DNA of 64,000 nt from Pseudomonas viciae. GTDB taxonomy: Bacteria > Pseudomonadota > Gammaproteobacteria > Pseudomonadales > Pseudomonadaceae. The DNA is taken from NCBI RefSeq assembly GCF_004786035.1, contig NZ_CP035088.1, positions 1,338,001-1,402,000 of the forward strand, written 5' to 3'. Position 1 is the stretch's first letter. Every line of letters starts with the position of its first letter. Both the position numbers and the translations under genes were made by a program. The notes under the pieces are model-generated. The model had not been told where the DNA came from. It searched no databases and saw nothing but the letters and a program-made list of their open reading frames with translations. This document shows, piece after piece, positions 16,558 through 24,664 of the stretch.

Positions 16558-17025
16558 ATGACCGTCGTACTCGATACCCTCGTCGCGGTGCGACGAACCG
16601 CGATGGACCTGCTCGCCAGGCGCGAGCACGGTAGGGTCGAGCTGACGCGTAAACTGCGTCAGCGCGGTGCTCCCGATGAGTTGATCGATGCGGCTCTCGA
16701 CCGTTTGACGGAAGAGGGCCTGTTATCGGAAGCCCGCTACCTTGAGAGTTTTGTCTCTTATCGCGCCCGCTCCGGTTATGGTCCGTTACGAATTCGTGAG
16801 GAGCTCGGCCAACGAGGCTTGCAACGCCCGGATATAGAACTGGCCCTGCGCGAAAGTGGTATCGATTGGCAGGAGCAATTGACGGACACCTGGCGTCGCA
16901 AGTTCTCAGGGCATTTGCCCATCGATGCACGAGAACGCGCCAAGCAAGGGCGTTTCCTGGCGTATCGAGGCTATTCCATGGAGATGATTAGCCGCTTGTT
17001 CAGCGGTCGAGGCATGGATGATTAA
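16558..17025 (+). CDS. recX: RecA regulator RecX
   Basis: The 155-residue all-helical protein blocks RecA filament growth. The family motifs [20 protein letters not shown] and [15 protein letters not shown] are visible. It starts 8 bases after recA and has no promoter of its own that I can see, so co-transcription from the LexA-controlled recA promoter is expected. A strong terminator follows. Confidence 0.95.
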   Translation: MTVVLDTLVAVRRTAMDLLARREHGRVELTRKLRQRGAPDELIDAALDRLTEEGLLSEARYLESFVSYRARSGYGPLRIREELGQRGLQRPDIELALRESGIDWQEQLTDTWRRKFSGHLPIDARERAKQGRFLAYRGYSMEMISRLFSGRGMDD

Positions 17026-17030
17026 ACAAG

Positions 17031-17067
17031 AACGGCCCGCTATTTCGATAGCGGGCCGTTTTTTTAT
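17031..17067. terminator. Bidirectional terminator between recX and the LOG gene
   Basis: ACGGCCCGCTAT pairs with ATAGCGGGCCGT around a TTCG loop, followed by seven T; A-rich bases lie on the other side. It serves two convergent genes. Confidence 0.9.
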
Positions 17068-17071
17068 GGGC

Positions 17072-18190
17072 TCAGGTTACCTTGATCGGCTCCCATGTAA
17101 GGGGGCGAGGTTCAGGGGTGGGCTGGGCCCAGTTTTCCGGCAGGTTGATGTAATCCACCAGTTCCCTTAAACGGCCGTGATCGCGGGCGTTGAAGGTAAA
17201 TGCCAGTCGCGTCAAATGACTGAACTGGGCTTCGTCGTGTTCCTCGCCACTGTAGTCGTGCTGATGAAAACAATCGTTCAGGCACAGGTCGGCAAAGTCC
17301 ACTTGCATCTGCTGCAGCGCCTGTTCGCTGAGCTTGTGATTCATGCGGACCACAAACTGATGCTTGAGCCAGCGACTGGAGTGGAAGTTGCGGTAAAACT
17401 GGTTGATCTCTTCCACGGCCTCTTCGGCGTTGTACACCAGCCGCATCAGTTTCAAGTCAGTGGGTAGGATGTAGCGGTTTTCCTCCAGTTGCTCACGGAT
17501 GAAGTTCAGGGCGCCTTGCCAGAACTTGCCCCCAGGAACGTCCAGCAATACCACCGGTACCAGCGGGCTCTTACCCGTTTGCACCAGTGTCAGGACTTCC
17601 AGTGCTTCATCTAGGGTGCCAAAGCCGCCTGGACAGAGCACCAACGCGTCGGCCTCCTTGACGAAAAACAGTTTGCGGGTAAAGAAAAAGTGGAACGGCA
17701 ACAGGTTCGGTGTGCCTTCGACGGTCGGGTTTGCGTGCTGCTCAAAAGGCAGGGTGATGTTGAATCCCAGGCTGTGGTCCCGACCCGCGCCTTCATGGGC
17801 GGCAGCCATGATGCCACCGCCGGCGCCCGTGATGACCATCATGTCCGAACGGGCCAGGGCCGCCCCCAGCTCTCGAGCCAGGCCATACAGGGGGTGCTCG
17901 ATGGGCGTGCGAGCCGAGCCGAAAACGGTGACCTTGCGTCGCCCCTTGAATTGTTCGAGCGTGCGGAATGCATGTTCCAGTTCCCGCAGTGCCTGCAGGG
18001 TGATCTTGGCATTCCAGCGGTTGTGATCTTCCTGGGCCATGCGCAGCACGGTCAGGATCATGTCGCGGTAGATGGGGAGGTTGGGGCTGTTGGGGGATAC
18101 CAGGTTGAGTTGCTCTTCGACCTTGCGGGTGAGGTCGTGGCCATGGTTCTCAAAATGACGACTGAGCAGGTCATTCGGTTTATAAGGCAT
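17072..18190 (-). CDS. LOG-family nucleotide 5'-monophosphate nucleosidase
   Basis: The 372-residue protein has the Rossmann-type LOG domain with GSARTPIEHPLYG, TGAGGGIMAAAHEGA and the diagnostic PGGFGTLDE motif. Proteins of this family cleave nucleoside monophosphates into base and ribose 5-phosphate (PpnN in E. coli; LOG in cytokinin activation). The extra N- and C-terminal extensions make it longer than the roughly 190-residue LOG proteins, closer to the large bacterial type. It converges on recX across a shared terminator. The exact substrate cannot be read from the sequence. Confidence 0.83.
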   Translation of the reverse strand: MPYKPNDLLSRHFENHGHDLTRKVEEQLNLVSPNSPNLPIYRDMILTVLRMAQEDHNRWNAKITLQALRELEHAFRTLEQFKGRRKVTVFGSARTPIEHPLYGLARELGAALARSDMMVITGAGGGIMAAAHEGAGRDHSLGFNITLPFEQHANPTVEGTPNLLPFHFFFTRKLFFVKEADALVLCPGGFGTLDEALEVLTLVQTGKSPLVPVVLLDVPGGKFWQGALNFIREQLEENRYILPTDLKLMRLVYNAEEAVEEINQFYRNFHSSRWLKHQFVVRMNHKLSEQALQQMQVDFADLCLNDCFHQHDYSGEEHDEAQFSHLTRLAFTFNARDHGRLRELVDYINLPENWAQPTPEPRPLTWEPIKVT

Positions 18191-18631
18191 TCAACTTCTC
18201 CTTCTTAACAGAACCCTGGCCCGAACGAGAGATTCGTCAGGGCCACGACACTCCGTGTGTCATTGTCGGCCCAGGCCCATGCCTGGGTGTTCGACCTGGC
18301 TTGACGCGGTCTGCAGCAAAGCGATCAAGCCATCCAACAGGTTCTGTTTATCCCTTGGATGAAAAACAATCACACGGCAAGGTGCTGGCAGGGCAGCCTC
18401 GTTCTGCCCGATGAAAAGAGGTACTTCTGAATCTAGCTGATCTTCGCAGCCTTGATCATGGCGCTCAAAAGCGACCGTTGGCAACCGCTGAAGGACCCCA
18501 CCGCTCGTCAGATTGGCGACCGGGTTCGCGCCGCTCTGATTTACTGATAACAAGCGTGCCAATGTGATGCGGCGCTCAGGGCTGGGCGCCACGCGATGGA
18601 TTGAAACGGATCGGGCATGGAGGCGGGAGAG
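18191..18631. other. 441-bp interval without a convincing gene
   Basis: It contains the upstream region of the LOG gene and a weak minus-strand frame (18260-18670) whose third codon positions are not GC-rich as in neighbouring genes. A short hairpin GGCCCAGGCCCATGCCTGGG lies near 18269. I see no RNA gene here. Confidence 0.5.
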
Positions 18632-18826
18632 ATGACCAGGGTAACTCTGGAACTCGACAGTCAGTTGCACCTGATGCTGTTGGAAGCGGCTCAGGCCAAT
18701 CGGGTAAGTCTTGAGGAGGAATGCTACCGCCGGCTGGAAGGCCGGGCATGGCGCTCGCGTTATTTGCAGGCGCTGGTGGCGGAACTGCGCGCCGACGATG
18801 AGCAGCGACGCGCACGCGCGGGTTGA
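18632..18826 (+). CDS. Small ribbon-helix-helix-like protein
   Basis: The ATG at 18632, with GGAGG 8 bases upstream, gives 64 residues. The layout fits an Arc/MetJ-type DNA-binding fold: a strand (TRVTLELD), a helix (HLMLLEAAQANR) and a helix after SLEEECYRRLEG, followed by a basic tail. Such proteins act as repressors or antitoxins, but no toxin gene is adjacent. Its TGA directly abuts the stop of the convergent next gene. Function unknown. Confidence 0.6.
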   Translation: MTRVTLELDSQLHLMLLEAAQANRVSLEEECYRRLEGRAWRSRYLQALVAELRADDEQRRARAG

Positions 18827-19249
18827 TTACTTCTTGGTCTTGGCCGGTTTCGGGCAGTCCGATTCCTGGAAGCGTTCAGTCGCGACCGGGCGGTTGGTTT
18901 TAACCTCGGTAAACTCGTAGCGCATGGTGGCACCCTTGGCCATCAGCTTGCGGAAGCCTGGGTTGGTGCATACCGTGGAACCCAACTGGAAATAAACAGC
19001 CTTGGGGTCAGCGCGCATTTTCTGGGCATGGCTGCTTTGCACGCTGAGGTGGTTGATCAGCTCGGTGCCTTCGACGGTGTAACCCTGGTCAAGAATATCT
19101 TCGCTGATCGCCCGCGGCGTGCCGACGCTGCTTTGCGTGGCCACGTTCTGCAGCATCTTGTTCAGTTCGAGTTCTTTCAGCGAAGCAGCCTGAGCGCTGA
19201 GGGACGTCGCCAGCAGAACGGCAACGGTAGGGACGATAAGGCGCAGCAT
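18827..19249 (-). CDS. Secreted protein of the quorum-sensing-regulated virulence factor family (PA3611-like)
   Basis: The ATG at 19249, after AGGAGAG, gives 140 residues. The protein has a signal peptide (LRLIVPTVAVLLATSLSAQA, cleaved after AQA) and a small mature domain with a DQGYTVEGTELINHLSVQ segment and two Cys. In P. aeruginosa the homologue PA3611 lies in the same recA neighbourhood and is quorum-sensing regulated. The role is not established. Confidence 0.7.
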   Translation of the reverse strand: MLRLIVPTVAVLLATSLSAQAASLKELELNKMLQNVATQSSVGTPRAISEDILDQGYTVEGTELINHLSVQSSHAQKMRADPKAVYFQLGSTVCTNPGFRKLMAKGATMRYEFTEVKTNRPVATERFQESDCPKPAKTKK

Positions 19250-19433
19250 GAAACTCTCCTGGTTCAGTGACTGGTGGTTCGACCGATCACATGACTGTGC
19301 GTTCAGTGGCGAGAAATTATAGGGGAGCCCGGGCGGACGGTACAGGCTTGCGCGCTCTGGTAGACTGCCGGCCTTTCTTGCCCTGCCGAGTGTTGTTCGT
19401 GTCGAGTTTTCCTGTCTGTCGGCGTTGCCCACG

Positions 19434-20180
19434 ATGAACCATGCCCCTAACGCCGTCGCCCGCCTGCGCGACCAGCGCATCGATGAAGGTATCAAGCCGA
19501 TTCAGGCCCGTGGCTGGCGCGCCCCCCGGTGCAGCGCCTGCCGGGTGATCGAGAGCCATTGCCTGTGCGCCTGGCGGCCGAGCGTCGAGACCCGTTCCGG
19601 GGTTTGCCTGATCATGACCAACAAGGAAGTGTTCAAGCCAAGCAACACCGGTTGGCTGATAGCTGACGTGGTGCGCGACAATCATGCGTTCATCTGGTCG
19701 CGCACTGAAGTCGACGAGCAACTGCTGGCGCTGCTCAATGACCCGCAATGGCAGCCCTACCTGGTATTTCCCGGTGAATATGTCGAGCCATCGCGAGTCA
19801 CCCACACGGTTGATCTCGATCCTTGCAAGCGTCCGCTGTTCATTTTACTGGACGCGACCTGGACGGAGGCGCGTAAGATTTTCCGTAAAAGCCCGTATTT
19901 TGACCGCTTGCCGATCCTGAGCCTGCTGCCCGACAAGCTGTCGCGCTACCGCTTGCGCCGTTCGACCCGCAGCGAGCACCTGTGCACCGCCGAAGTAGCG
20001 GCGTTGTGCTTGGAACTGGCAGGGGACAGTGACGCCGCGTCGGCCCTGGATGCCTATTTCGACGTGTTCAGCCAGCACTACCTAGGCGCCAAACGCCAGC
20101 AGGAGGTCAATATATCGACCCCGGCCCACGCCGAATTGCAGCCCTTTATCCGTACCGCGCAAGCAGTATTGGCCCAATAG
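19434..20180 (+). CDS. DTW-domain protein (tRNA-uridine aminocarboxypropyltransferase)
   Basis: The 248-residue protein has a zinc-type Cys cluster near the N-terminus (CSACRVIESHCLC) and the DTW motif as LDATWTEARKIF, followed by RRSTRSEHLCTAEVAA. Members (TapT in E. coli) transfer an aminocarboxypropyl group from SAM to uridine 47 of tRNA. The start could be 19434 or 19440; both lack a strong ribosome site. It is divergent from the preceding secreted-protein gene. Confidence 0.85.
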   Translation: MNHAPNAVARLRDQRIDEGIKPIQARGWRAPRCSACRVIESHCLCAWRPSVETRSGVCLIMTNKEVFKPSNTGWLIADVVRDNHAFIWSRTEVDEQLLALLNDPQWQPYLVFPGEYVEPSRVTHTVDLDPCKRPLFILLDATWTEARKIFRKSPYFDRLPILSLLPDKLSRYRLRRSTRSEHLCTAEVAALCLELAGDSDAASALDAYFDVFSQHYLGAKRQQEVNISTPAHAELQPFIRTAQAVLAQ

Positions 20181-20392
20181 TGGCCCATACTGCACACAGG
20201 GCCGGCCGTGCTGCTTGACCACCCCGGCTTCGCTGGGCATGCTTGGCGCCGACCAGGGTGCGGCCGAAGTTTGAAACGCCGTGTTTGGCGTTGAACGTGC
20301 CCCTGTGGATATCGCTGCATGGCGGTGTCTTGAGTTGTTTGGCGAGGCGCGAATGTATCGGGCCTGCCATTAAAAACAGGATCATTTTAAAA

Positions 20393-21046
20393 ATGGCCAC
20401 ATACGAAATCCTGATTGCCGATGACCACCCGCTTTTTCGCAGCGCGTTGCATCAGGCAGTGACCCTGGGCCTGGGCCCGGATGTCCGGCTGACGGAGGTG
20501 GCCAGTATCGCGGAACTGGAAGCCCGGTTGACTGAAAAGGCCGACTGGGACCTGGTGCTGCTGGACTTGAACATGCCGGGTGCCTATGGCTTTTCAGGAT
20601 TGGTGCTGTTACGTGGCCAATACCCGCAGATCCCCGTGGTGATGGTGTCGGCCCAGGAAGAGGCCTCGGTGATGGTCAAGGCCCGTGAATTCGGCGCCAG
20701 CGGTTTCATCCCTAAATCCAGCTCCCTGGAAAATATCCAGCAGGCTGTGAAAGCCGTGCTCAATGGCGACGTATCCTGGCCACCCCAGGCGTTCGAGGCG
20801 GTCAGCGTATCCGCGGAAGCCAAGGCCGCCAGCGAAGGGCTGGCCAGCCTCACACCGCAGCAGTTCCGGGTGTTGACCATGGTCTGCGAAGGCTTGCTGA
20901 ACAAGCAGATTGCCTATGAGCTGAGTGTGTCGGAGGCCACCATCAAGGCCCACGTGACGGCTATTTTTCGTAAACTGAACGTGCGCACCCGGACCCAGGC
21001 GGCTTTGTTGCTGCAACAACTTGAGTCAATTTCACCGCAGCCTTAG
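20393..21046 (+). CDS. erdR: Response regulator ErdR (LuxR/NarL type)
   Basis: The 217-residue protein has a receiver domain with acidic pair D10/D11, phospho-acceptor D58 (VLLDLNMPG) and K about 106 (FIPKSS), then a LuxR-type helix-turn-helix (LTPQQFRVLTMVCEGLLNKQ, ATIKAHVTAIFRKLNV). The gene lies directly upstream of dgkA, the same pair as erdR-dgkA in P. aeruginosa and P. putida, where ErdR governs ethanol and acetate metabolism. The start is the ATG at 20393, although the ribosome site is weak. Confidence 0.85.
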   Translation: MATYEILIADDHPLFRSALHQAVTLGLGPDVRLTEVASIAELEARLTEKADWDLVLLDLNMPGAYGFSGLVLLRGQYPQIPVVMVSAQEEASVMVKAREFGASGFIPKSSSLENIQQAVKAVLNGDVSWPPQAFEAVSVSAEAKAASEGLASLTPQQFRVLTMVCEGLLNKQIAYELSVSEATIKAHVTAIFRKLNVRTRTQAALLLQQLESISPQP

Positions 21047-21118
21047 TGCGCTTGTTCACGCTTTTTTGACCGGGTTTGAATTAGCGTCTCCACTCCTTTT
21101 CGATCAGTTGCCCACTCT

Positions 21119-21481
21119 ATGTCACCTTTTAAAGGCCAAACCGGCCTGAAACGCATCCTCAACGCCTCTGGCTATTCCTTGGACGGGTTGCGTGCAGCCT
21201 TTGTCGGCGAAGCGGCGTTCCGCCAGTTGGTCCTGCTCAACGTCGTTCTGATTCCGTTGTCGTTCTTTCTGGATGTCAGCCGTGTCGAGCAGGCGATGCT
21301 GATTGCGGTCTGCCTGCTGGCGCTGATCGTGGAGTTGCTCAACTCGGCGGTGGAGGCGGCCATCGACCGAATTTCCCTGGAACTTCATCCGTTGTCCAAA
21401 AACGCCAAGGACATGGGCAGCGCTGCCCAGTTGCTCGCCCTGACGATGATTGCGTTGGTGTGGGGCCTTATTCTGCTTTAA
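21119..21481 (+). CDS. dgkA: Diacylglycerol kinase
   Basis: The 120-residue membrane enzyme phosphorylates diacylglycerol to phosphatidate, recycling lipid from envelope glycan synthesis. An amphipathic N-terminus (GLKRILNASGYSLDGLRAAF) is followed by three transmembrane helices. The conserved active-site stretch ELLNSAVEAAIDRIS is present, as is KNAKDMGSAAQLLAL. It converges with finR with only 4 bases between stops. Confidence 0.95.
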   Translation: MSPFKGQTGLKRILNASGYSLDGLRAAFVGEAAFRQLVLLNVVLIPLSFFLDVSRVEQAMLIAVCLLALIVELLNSAVEAAIDRISLELHPLSKNAKDMGSAAQLLALTMIALVWGLILL

Positions 21482-21485
21482 CGCC

Positions 21486-22412
21486 TCAGGCAATGGCCGG
21501 CAGCACGATTTCGTCGCTGCGCTGGACCCCAGCGGTGAAGGCTCGGCACAGTTCGAGGAATTCGCGCATGGCCGATGTCTGATATTTCTGTTTGTGCCAG
21601 ATGAAATAAAACTGCCGCGCCAGGTCCATGTCCGGAGTTTCCACCGCGACGAGGCTGCCGCGGCGGAAGGCATCGCGCAGGGCCAGGCGGGAGATGCAGC
21701 CAATCCCCAGGCCGGACTCCACGGCGCGCTTGATGGCTTCGGTGTGCTCGAGCTCCAGACGAATGTTCAGCGCGCTGCGATGGTGGCGCATGGCTTGGTC
21801 GAAGGTCAGGCGGGTGCCAGAACCTTGCTCACGCAGAATCCACGCTTCATGGGTCAGCTCCTCCATGGTCGCCTGGCCGCGCTTGGCCAACGGATGCTGA
21901 GGGGCGCAGAACACCACCAGTTCGTCCTCGACCCAGCTCTGCACCTCGATATCCGGATGGCTGCAGTCGCCTTCTATTAGACCCAGATCAATTTCATAGT
22001 GGGCAACCTGGTGCACGATGTTGGCAGTGTTCTGCACGTGCAGCTTCACCTGGCTTTCCGGGTGGCGCTGCATGAAACCGCCGATCAACAGGGTCGCCAG
22101 GTAATTGCCGATGGTCAACGTGGCCCCGACGGCCAGTGAGCCGAAACCGGACTTGCCATTGAGCAGGTCTTCGATCTCCTTGGCCTGGTCCAACAGCGCC
22201 ACGGCCTGGGGCAGCAGCTGTTTGCCCAGGGCATTGAGGCTCAGACGTTTGCCGGCGCGGTCGAACAATTGGCAGCTGGATTGGCGCTCCAGTTCGGTGA
22301 TGGAGGTGCTGGCGGCCGACTGCGACAGATTGAGCAGGCCCGCAGCACGGGACACACTCTCTTGCTGAGCGACGGCGACGAAGACTTGAAGTTGACGGAG
22401 AGTAAATCGCAT
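21486..22412 (-). CDS. finR: LysR-type regulator FinR
   Basis: The 308-residue protein has an N-terminal LysR helix-turn-helix (RFTLRQLQVFVAVAQQESVS; AAGLLNLSQSAASTSI) and a substrate-binding-like effector domain. It is divergent from fpr, the arrangement in which P. putida FinR activates fpr under superoxide stress. The ATG at 22412 is chosen because it begins the conserved LysR N-terminus; the longer frame would run through the shared promoter. Confidence 0.88.
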   Translation of the reverse strand: MRFTLRQLQVFVAVAQQESVSRAAGLLNLSQSAASTSITELERQSSCQLFDRAGKRLSLNALGKQLLPQAVALLDQAKEIEDLLNGKSGFGSLAVGATLTIGNYLATLLIGGFMQRHPESQVKLHVQNTANIVHQVAHYEIDLGLIEGDCSHPDIEVQSWVEDELVVFCAPQHPLAKRGQATMEELTHEAWILREQGSGTRLTFDQAMRHHRSALNIRLELEHTEAIKRAVESGLGIGCISRLALRDAFRRGSLVAVETPDMDLARQFYFIWHKQKYQTSAMREFLELCRAFTAGVQRSDEIVLPAIA

Positions 22413-22424
22413 ATCGATATAACC

Positions 22425-22437
22425 GATAACCCTTATC
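22425..22437. promoter_or_regulatory. Palindrome in the finR-fpr intergenic region
   Basis: GATAACCCTTATC is a 5+3+5 palindrome in the 122-bp divergent promoter region, which is AT-rich compared with the rest of the window. It could be a FinR operator. That is inference from position and symmetry only. Confidence 0.4.
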
Positions 22438-22534
22438 TTAATAATCCATTTAACAGATATTGTCGCCGCCATTAGAATGCGATGCAATTGCGCAAATTAA
22501 CGACGCAGGCATCATTCCCCAGGAGTCACCGTAC

Positions 22535-23314
22535 ATGAGCAACATGAACCACGAGCGTGTCCTCAGTGTTCATCACTGGAACGACACTCTGTTCAGCTTC
22601 AAGTGCACCCGCGATCCGGGCCTGCGCTTCGAGAACGGCCAGTTCGTGATGATCGGCCTGCAACAGCCCAACGGCCGCCCGCTCATGCGCGCTTACTCGA
22701 TTGCCAGCCCGAACTGGGAAGAGCATCTCGAGTTCTTCAGCATCAAGGTGCCTGATGGCCCGCTGACTTCCCAGTTGCAGCACCTGAAGGAAGGCGACGA
22801 GATCATCATCAGCAAGAAGCCTACCGGCACGCTGGTGCTGGACGACCTCAAGCCTGGCAAGCATTTGTACCTGCTCAGCACCGGTACCGGCCTGGCGCCG
22901 TTCATGAGCGTCATCCAGGATCCGGAAACCTACGAGCGTTTCGAAAAAGTGATCCTGTGCCACGGCGTGCGTTACGTCAATGAAGTCGCTTACCGCGAAT
23001 TCATCACCGAGCATCTGCCGCAGAACGAGTTCTTCGGCGAAGCGCTGCGTGACAAGCTGATCTACTACCCGACCGTGACCCGCGAGCCGTTCGAGAACGA
23101 AGGTCGCCTGACCGACCTGATGCGCAGCGGCAAACTGTTCCGCGACATCGGTCTGCCGCCGATCAACCCGCAGGACGACCGCGCCATGTTGTGCGGTAGC
23201 CCGAGCATGCTCGATGAGACCAGCGAAGTGCTCAACAGCTTCGGCCTGACCGTTTCGCCGCGTATGCGTGAGCCGGGTGATTACCTGATCGAGCGGGCGT
23301 TTGTAGAGAAGTAA
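22535..23314 (+). CDS. fpr: Ferredoxin/flavodoxin-NADP reductase
   Basis: The 259-residue FAD enzyme moves electrons between NADPH and ferredoxin or flavodoxin. The FAD motif LMRAYSIASPN, the phosphate loop GPLTSQLQHLKEGD and the NADP motif STGTGLAPFMSV are visible, and the C-terminus RAFVEK is typical of the bacterial subclass. AGGAG lies 11 bases before the ATG at 22535. Regulation by the divergent FinR is expected. Confidence 0.95.
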   Translation: MSNMNHERVLSVHHWNDTLFSFKCTRDPGLRFENGQFVMIGLQQPNGRPLMRAYSIASPNWEEHLEFFSIKVPDGPLTSQLQHLKEGDEIIISKKPTGTLVLDDLKPGKHLYLLSTGTGLAPFMSVIQDPETYERFEKVILCHGVRYVNEVAYREFITEHLPQNEFFGEALRDKLIYYPTVTREPFENEGRLTDLMRSGKLFRDIGLPPINPQDDRAMLCGSPSMLDETSEVLNSFGLTVSPRMREPGDYLIERAFVEK

Positions 23315-23388
23315 GCCTGTTTGGATAAGGGGGGAGCGGGCTTGCTCGCGAAGAAGGCGACTCGATCCCTACAGTAACCCCACAAAAA

Positions 23389-23425
23389 AGCCCGCGCTGC
23401 CTTAAGAAGGCTGCGCGGGCTTTTT
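23389..23425. terminator. Terminator between fpr and trmO
   Basis: AGCCCGCGC(T)GCCTT pairs with AAGGCTGCGCGGGCT, with T-runs on both strands. It serves both convergent genes. A degenerate REP (GGGAGCGGGCTTGCTCGCG) lies at 23334-23352. Confidence 0.85.
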
Positions 23426-23437
23426 CGTGTCTGGCGG

Positions 23438-24136
23438 TTACGATTTCGCCGGAATCACTTCCAGGACCCGGATCAACCTTGGCTGCGGGTAATGCCAGCG
23501 CACGTCCAGATCCCAGAACTGCGCGCCATATTCCCGCTCGGCTGTGGGAATCTGGTACGCAGGGCGTGGGTCTTGGGCCAGGCACTGTTCGATCAGCGCC
23601 ACCAAGGGCTCTTCCAGGCGCGTGGCGTGATCTTGAGCTTGTAGCAGGGCGGTATCCGCCCATTGCACGGGGATCGGCTCAGGCGCTGCACTGGCGATGG
23701 TGTTGGACGCCGAGCCGATGATGTCGGCGTAGGGCACGTAGGGCTTGATGTCGAGCACTGGCGTGCCGTCCAGCAAATCAATACCGGAGATCCACAGGCG
23801 TCCGGCTTCGACCCGTTCCAGCTTCACCACCGACTGGCCGATGCCGTTGGGACGGTGGGTGGCGCGGGTGGCGAACACCCCCATGGACTTATTGCCGCCC
23901 AGGCGCGGTGGCCGCACCTTCAAGCGTGGCTTGTCTTCCAGGGCCTGATGGAACAGGAACAGCAGCCAGACATGACTGACCTGCTCCAGCCCCTGCACCG
24001 CATCACCCTGATCGAACGGCGCCACCAGCTCCAGCACACCGCGTGCGGCCGGGGCCAGTTGCGGTTGACGGGGGATGGCGAACTTCTCCTTGAAACAGGA
24101 GCGGACGAAGCCGATGGGGGAGACGGTATGGGTCAT
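23438..24136 (-). CDS. trmO: tRNA (N6-threonylcarbamoyladenosine37-N6)-methyltransferase
   Basis: The 232-residue protein of the TsaA/YaeB family methylates the t6A base at position 37 of tRNA-Thr. The N-terminus (TVSPIGFVRSCFKEKFAIPRQ) and the motif ATRATHRPNGIGQSVVKLE are diagnostic. It is probably co-transcribed with the yehS-like gene upstream, which ends 9 bases before its start. Confidence 0.9.
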   Translation of the reverse strand: MTHTVSPIGFVRSCFKEKFAIPRQPQLAPAARGVLELVAPFDQGDAVQGLEQVSHVWLLFLFHQALEDKPRLKVRPPRLGGNKSMGVFATRATHRPNGIGQSVVKLERVEAGRLWISGIDLLDGTPVLDIKPYVPYADIIGSASNTIASAAPEPIPVQWADTALLQAQDHATRLEEPLVALIEQCLAQDPRPAYQIPTAEREYGAQFWDLDVRWHYPQPRLIRVLEVIPAKS

Positions 24137-24145
24137 TGGCTGGGA

Positions 24146-24607
24146 TCAGCCGCGAACGCGCAGCGTCAGGCCCTTGAGGAAGTTGCGCAGCAACTGGTCG
24201 CCACACGGGCGGTAGTTGGTGTGGCCGAATTTGCGGAACAGCGCGCTCAGTTCCGGCTTGGACACCGGGAACTCGGCAGCCTTGAGGATGGCGTGCATGT
24301 CGTCCTCTTTCAGCTCGAAGGCCACCCGCAGCTTTTTGAGGATGATGTTATTGGTCACCGGCACTTCGATCGGCTGCGGCGGACGGCTTTCGTCCTTGCC
24401 GCGCTTGAAGATCACCAGGCCGTCGAGAAAATGCGCCATGACGTCGTCAGGGCAGAACACGAAGCCTTCTTCCTCATCTTTCTTGAGGTAGCCTGTCAGG
24501 TCCGCCAGGGAGACTTCCAGGCCGCCCAGCTTGATGATCTCGATGACTTTCTTGTCGCTGATGTCGAGCATGTAGCGCACGCTGCGCAGTACGTCGTTGT
24601 GAATCAT
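24146..24607 (-). CDS. DUF1456 (YehS-like) protein
   Basis: The ATG at 24607, after a CAGGAT site, gives 153 residues. The protein contains two tandem DUF1456 units, each starting with N-(D/N)-x(3)-R/K and a helical hairpin (MIHNDVLRSVRYMLDISDKK; NNIILKKLRVAFELKEDDM). YehS-like proteins have no assigned biochemical function. It sits between a pseudouridine synthase-like gene and trmO on the same strand, but that does not prove a role in RNA modification. Confidence 0.82.
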   Translation of the reverse strand: MIHNDVLRSVRYMLDISDKKVIEIIKLGGLEVSLADLTGYLKKDEEEGFVFCPDDVMAHFLDGLVIFKRGKDESRPPQPIEVPVTNNIILKKLRVAFELKEDDMHAILKAAEFPVSKPELSALFRKFGHTNYRPCGDQLLRNFLKGLTLRVRG

Positions 24608-24664
24608 GTGTGCAATCCTGATCAATCGGCAATGGGCGCCCCGGCTCGGCGGGGCGCCGGAAAA

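Noticed and set aside
15494..16930. 478-codon minus-strand open frame opposite recA and recX
   Set aside because: It mirrors recA, whose identity is certain. Long antisense frames are common in GC-rich codon-biased genes, and the product has no recognisable domain.
18260..18670. Minus-strand 136-codon frame between the LOG gene and the RHH-like gene
   Set aside because: Third codon positions are AT-rich in part, it overlaps the RHH-like gene, and no domain is seen. Kept only as an unexplained interval.
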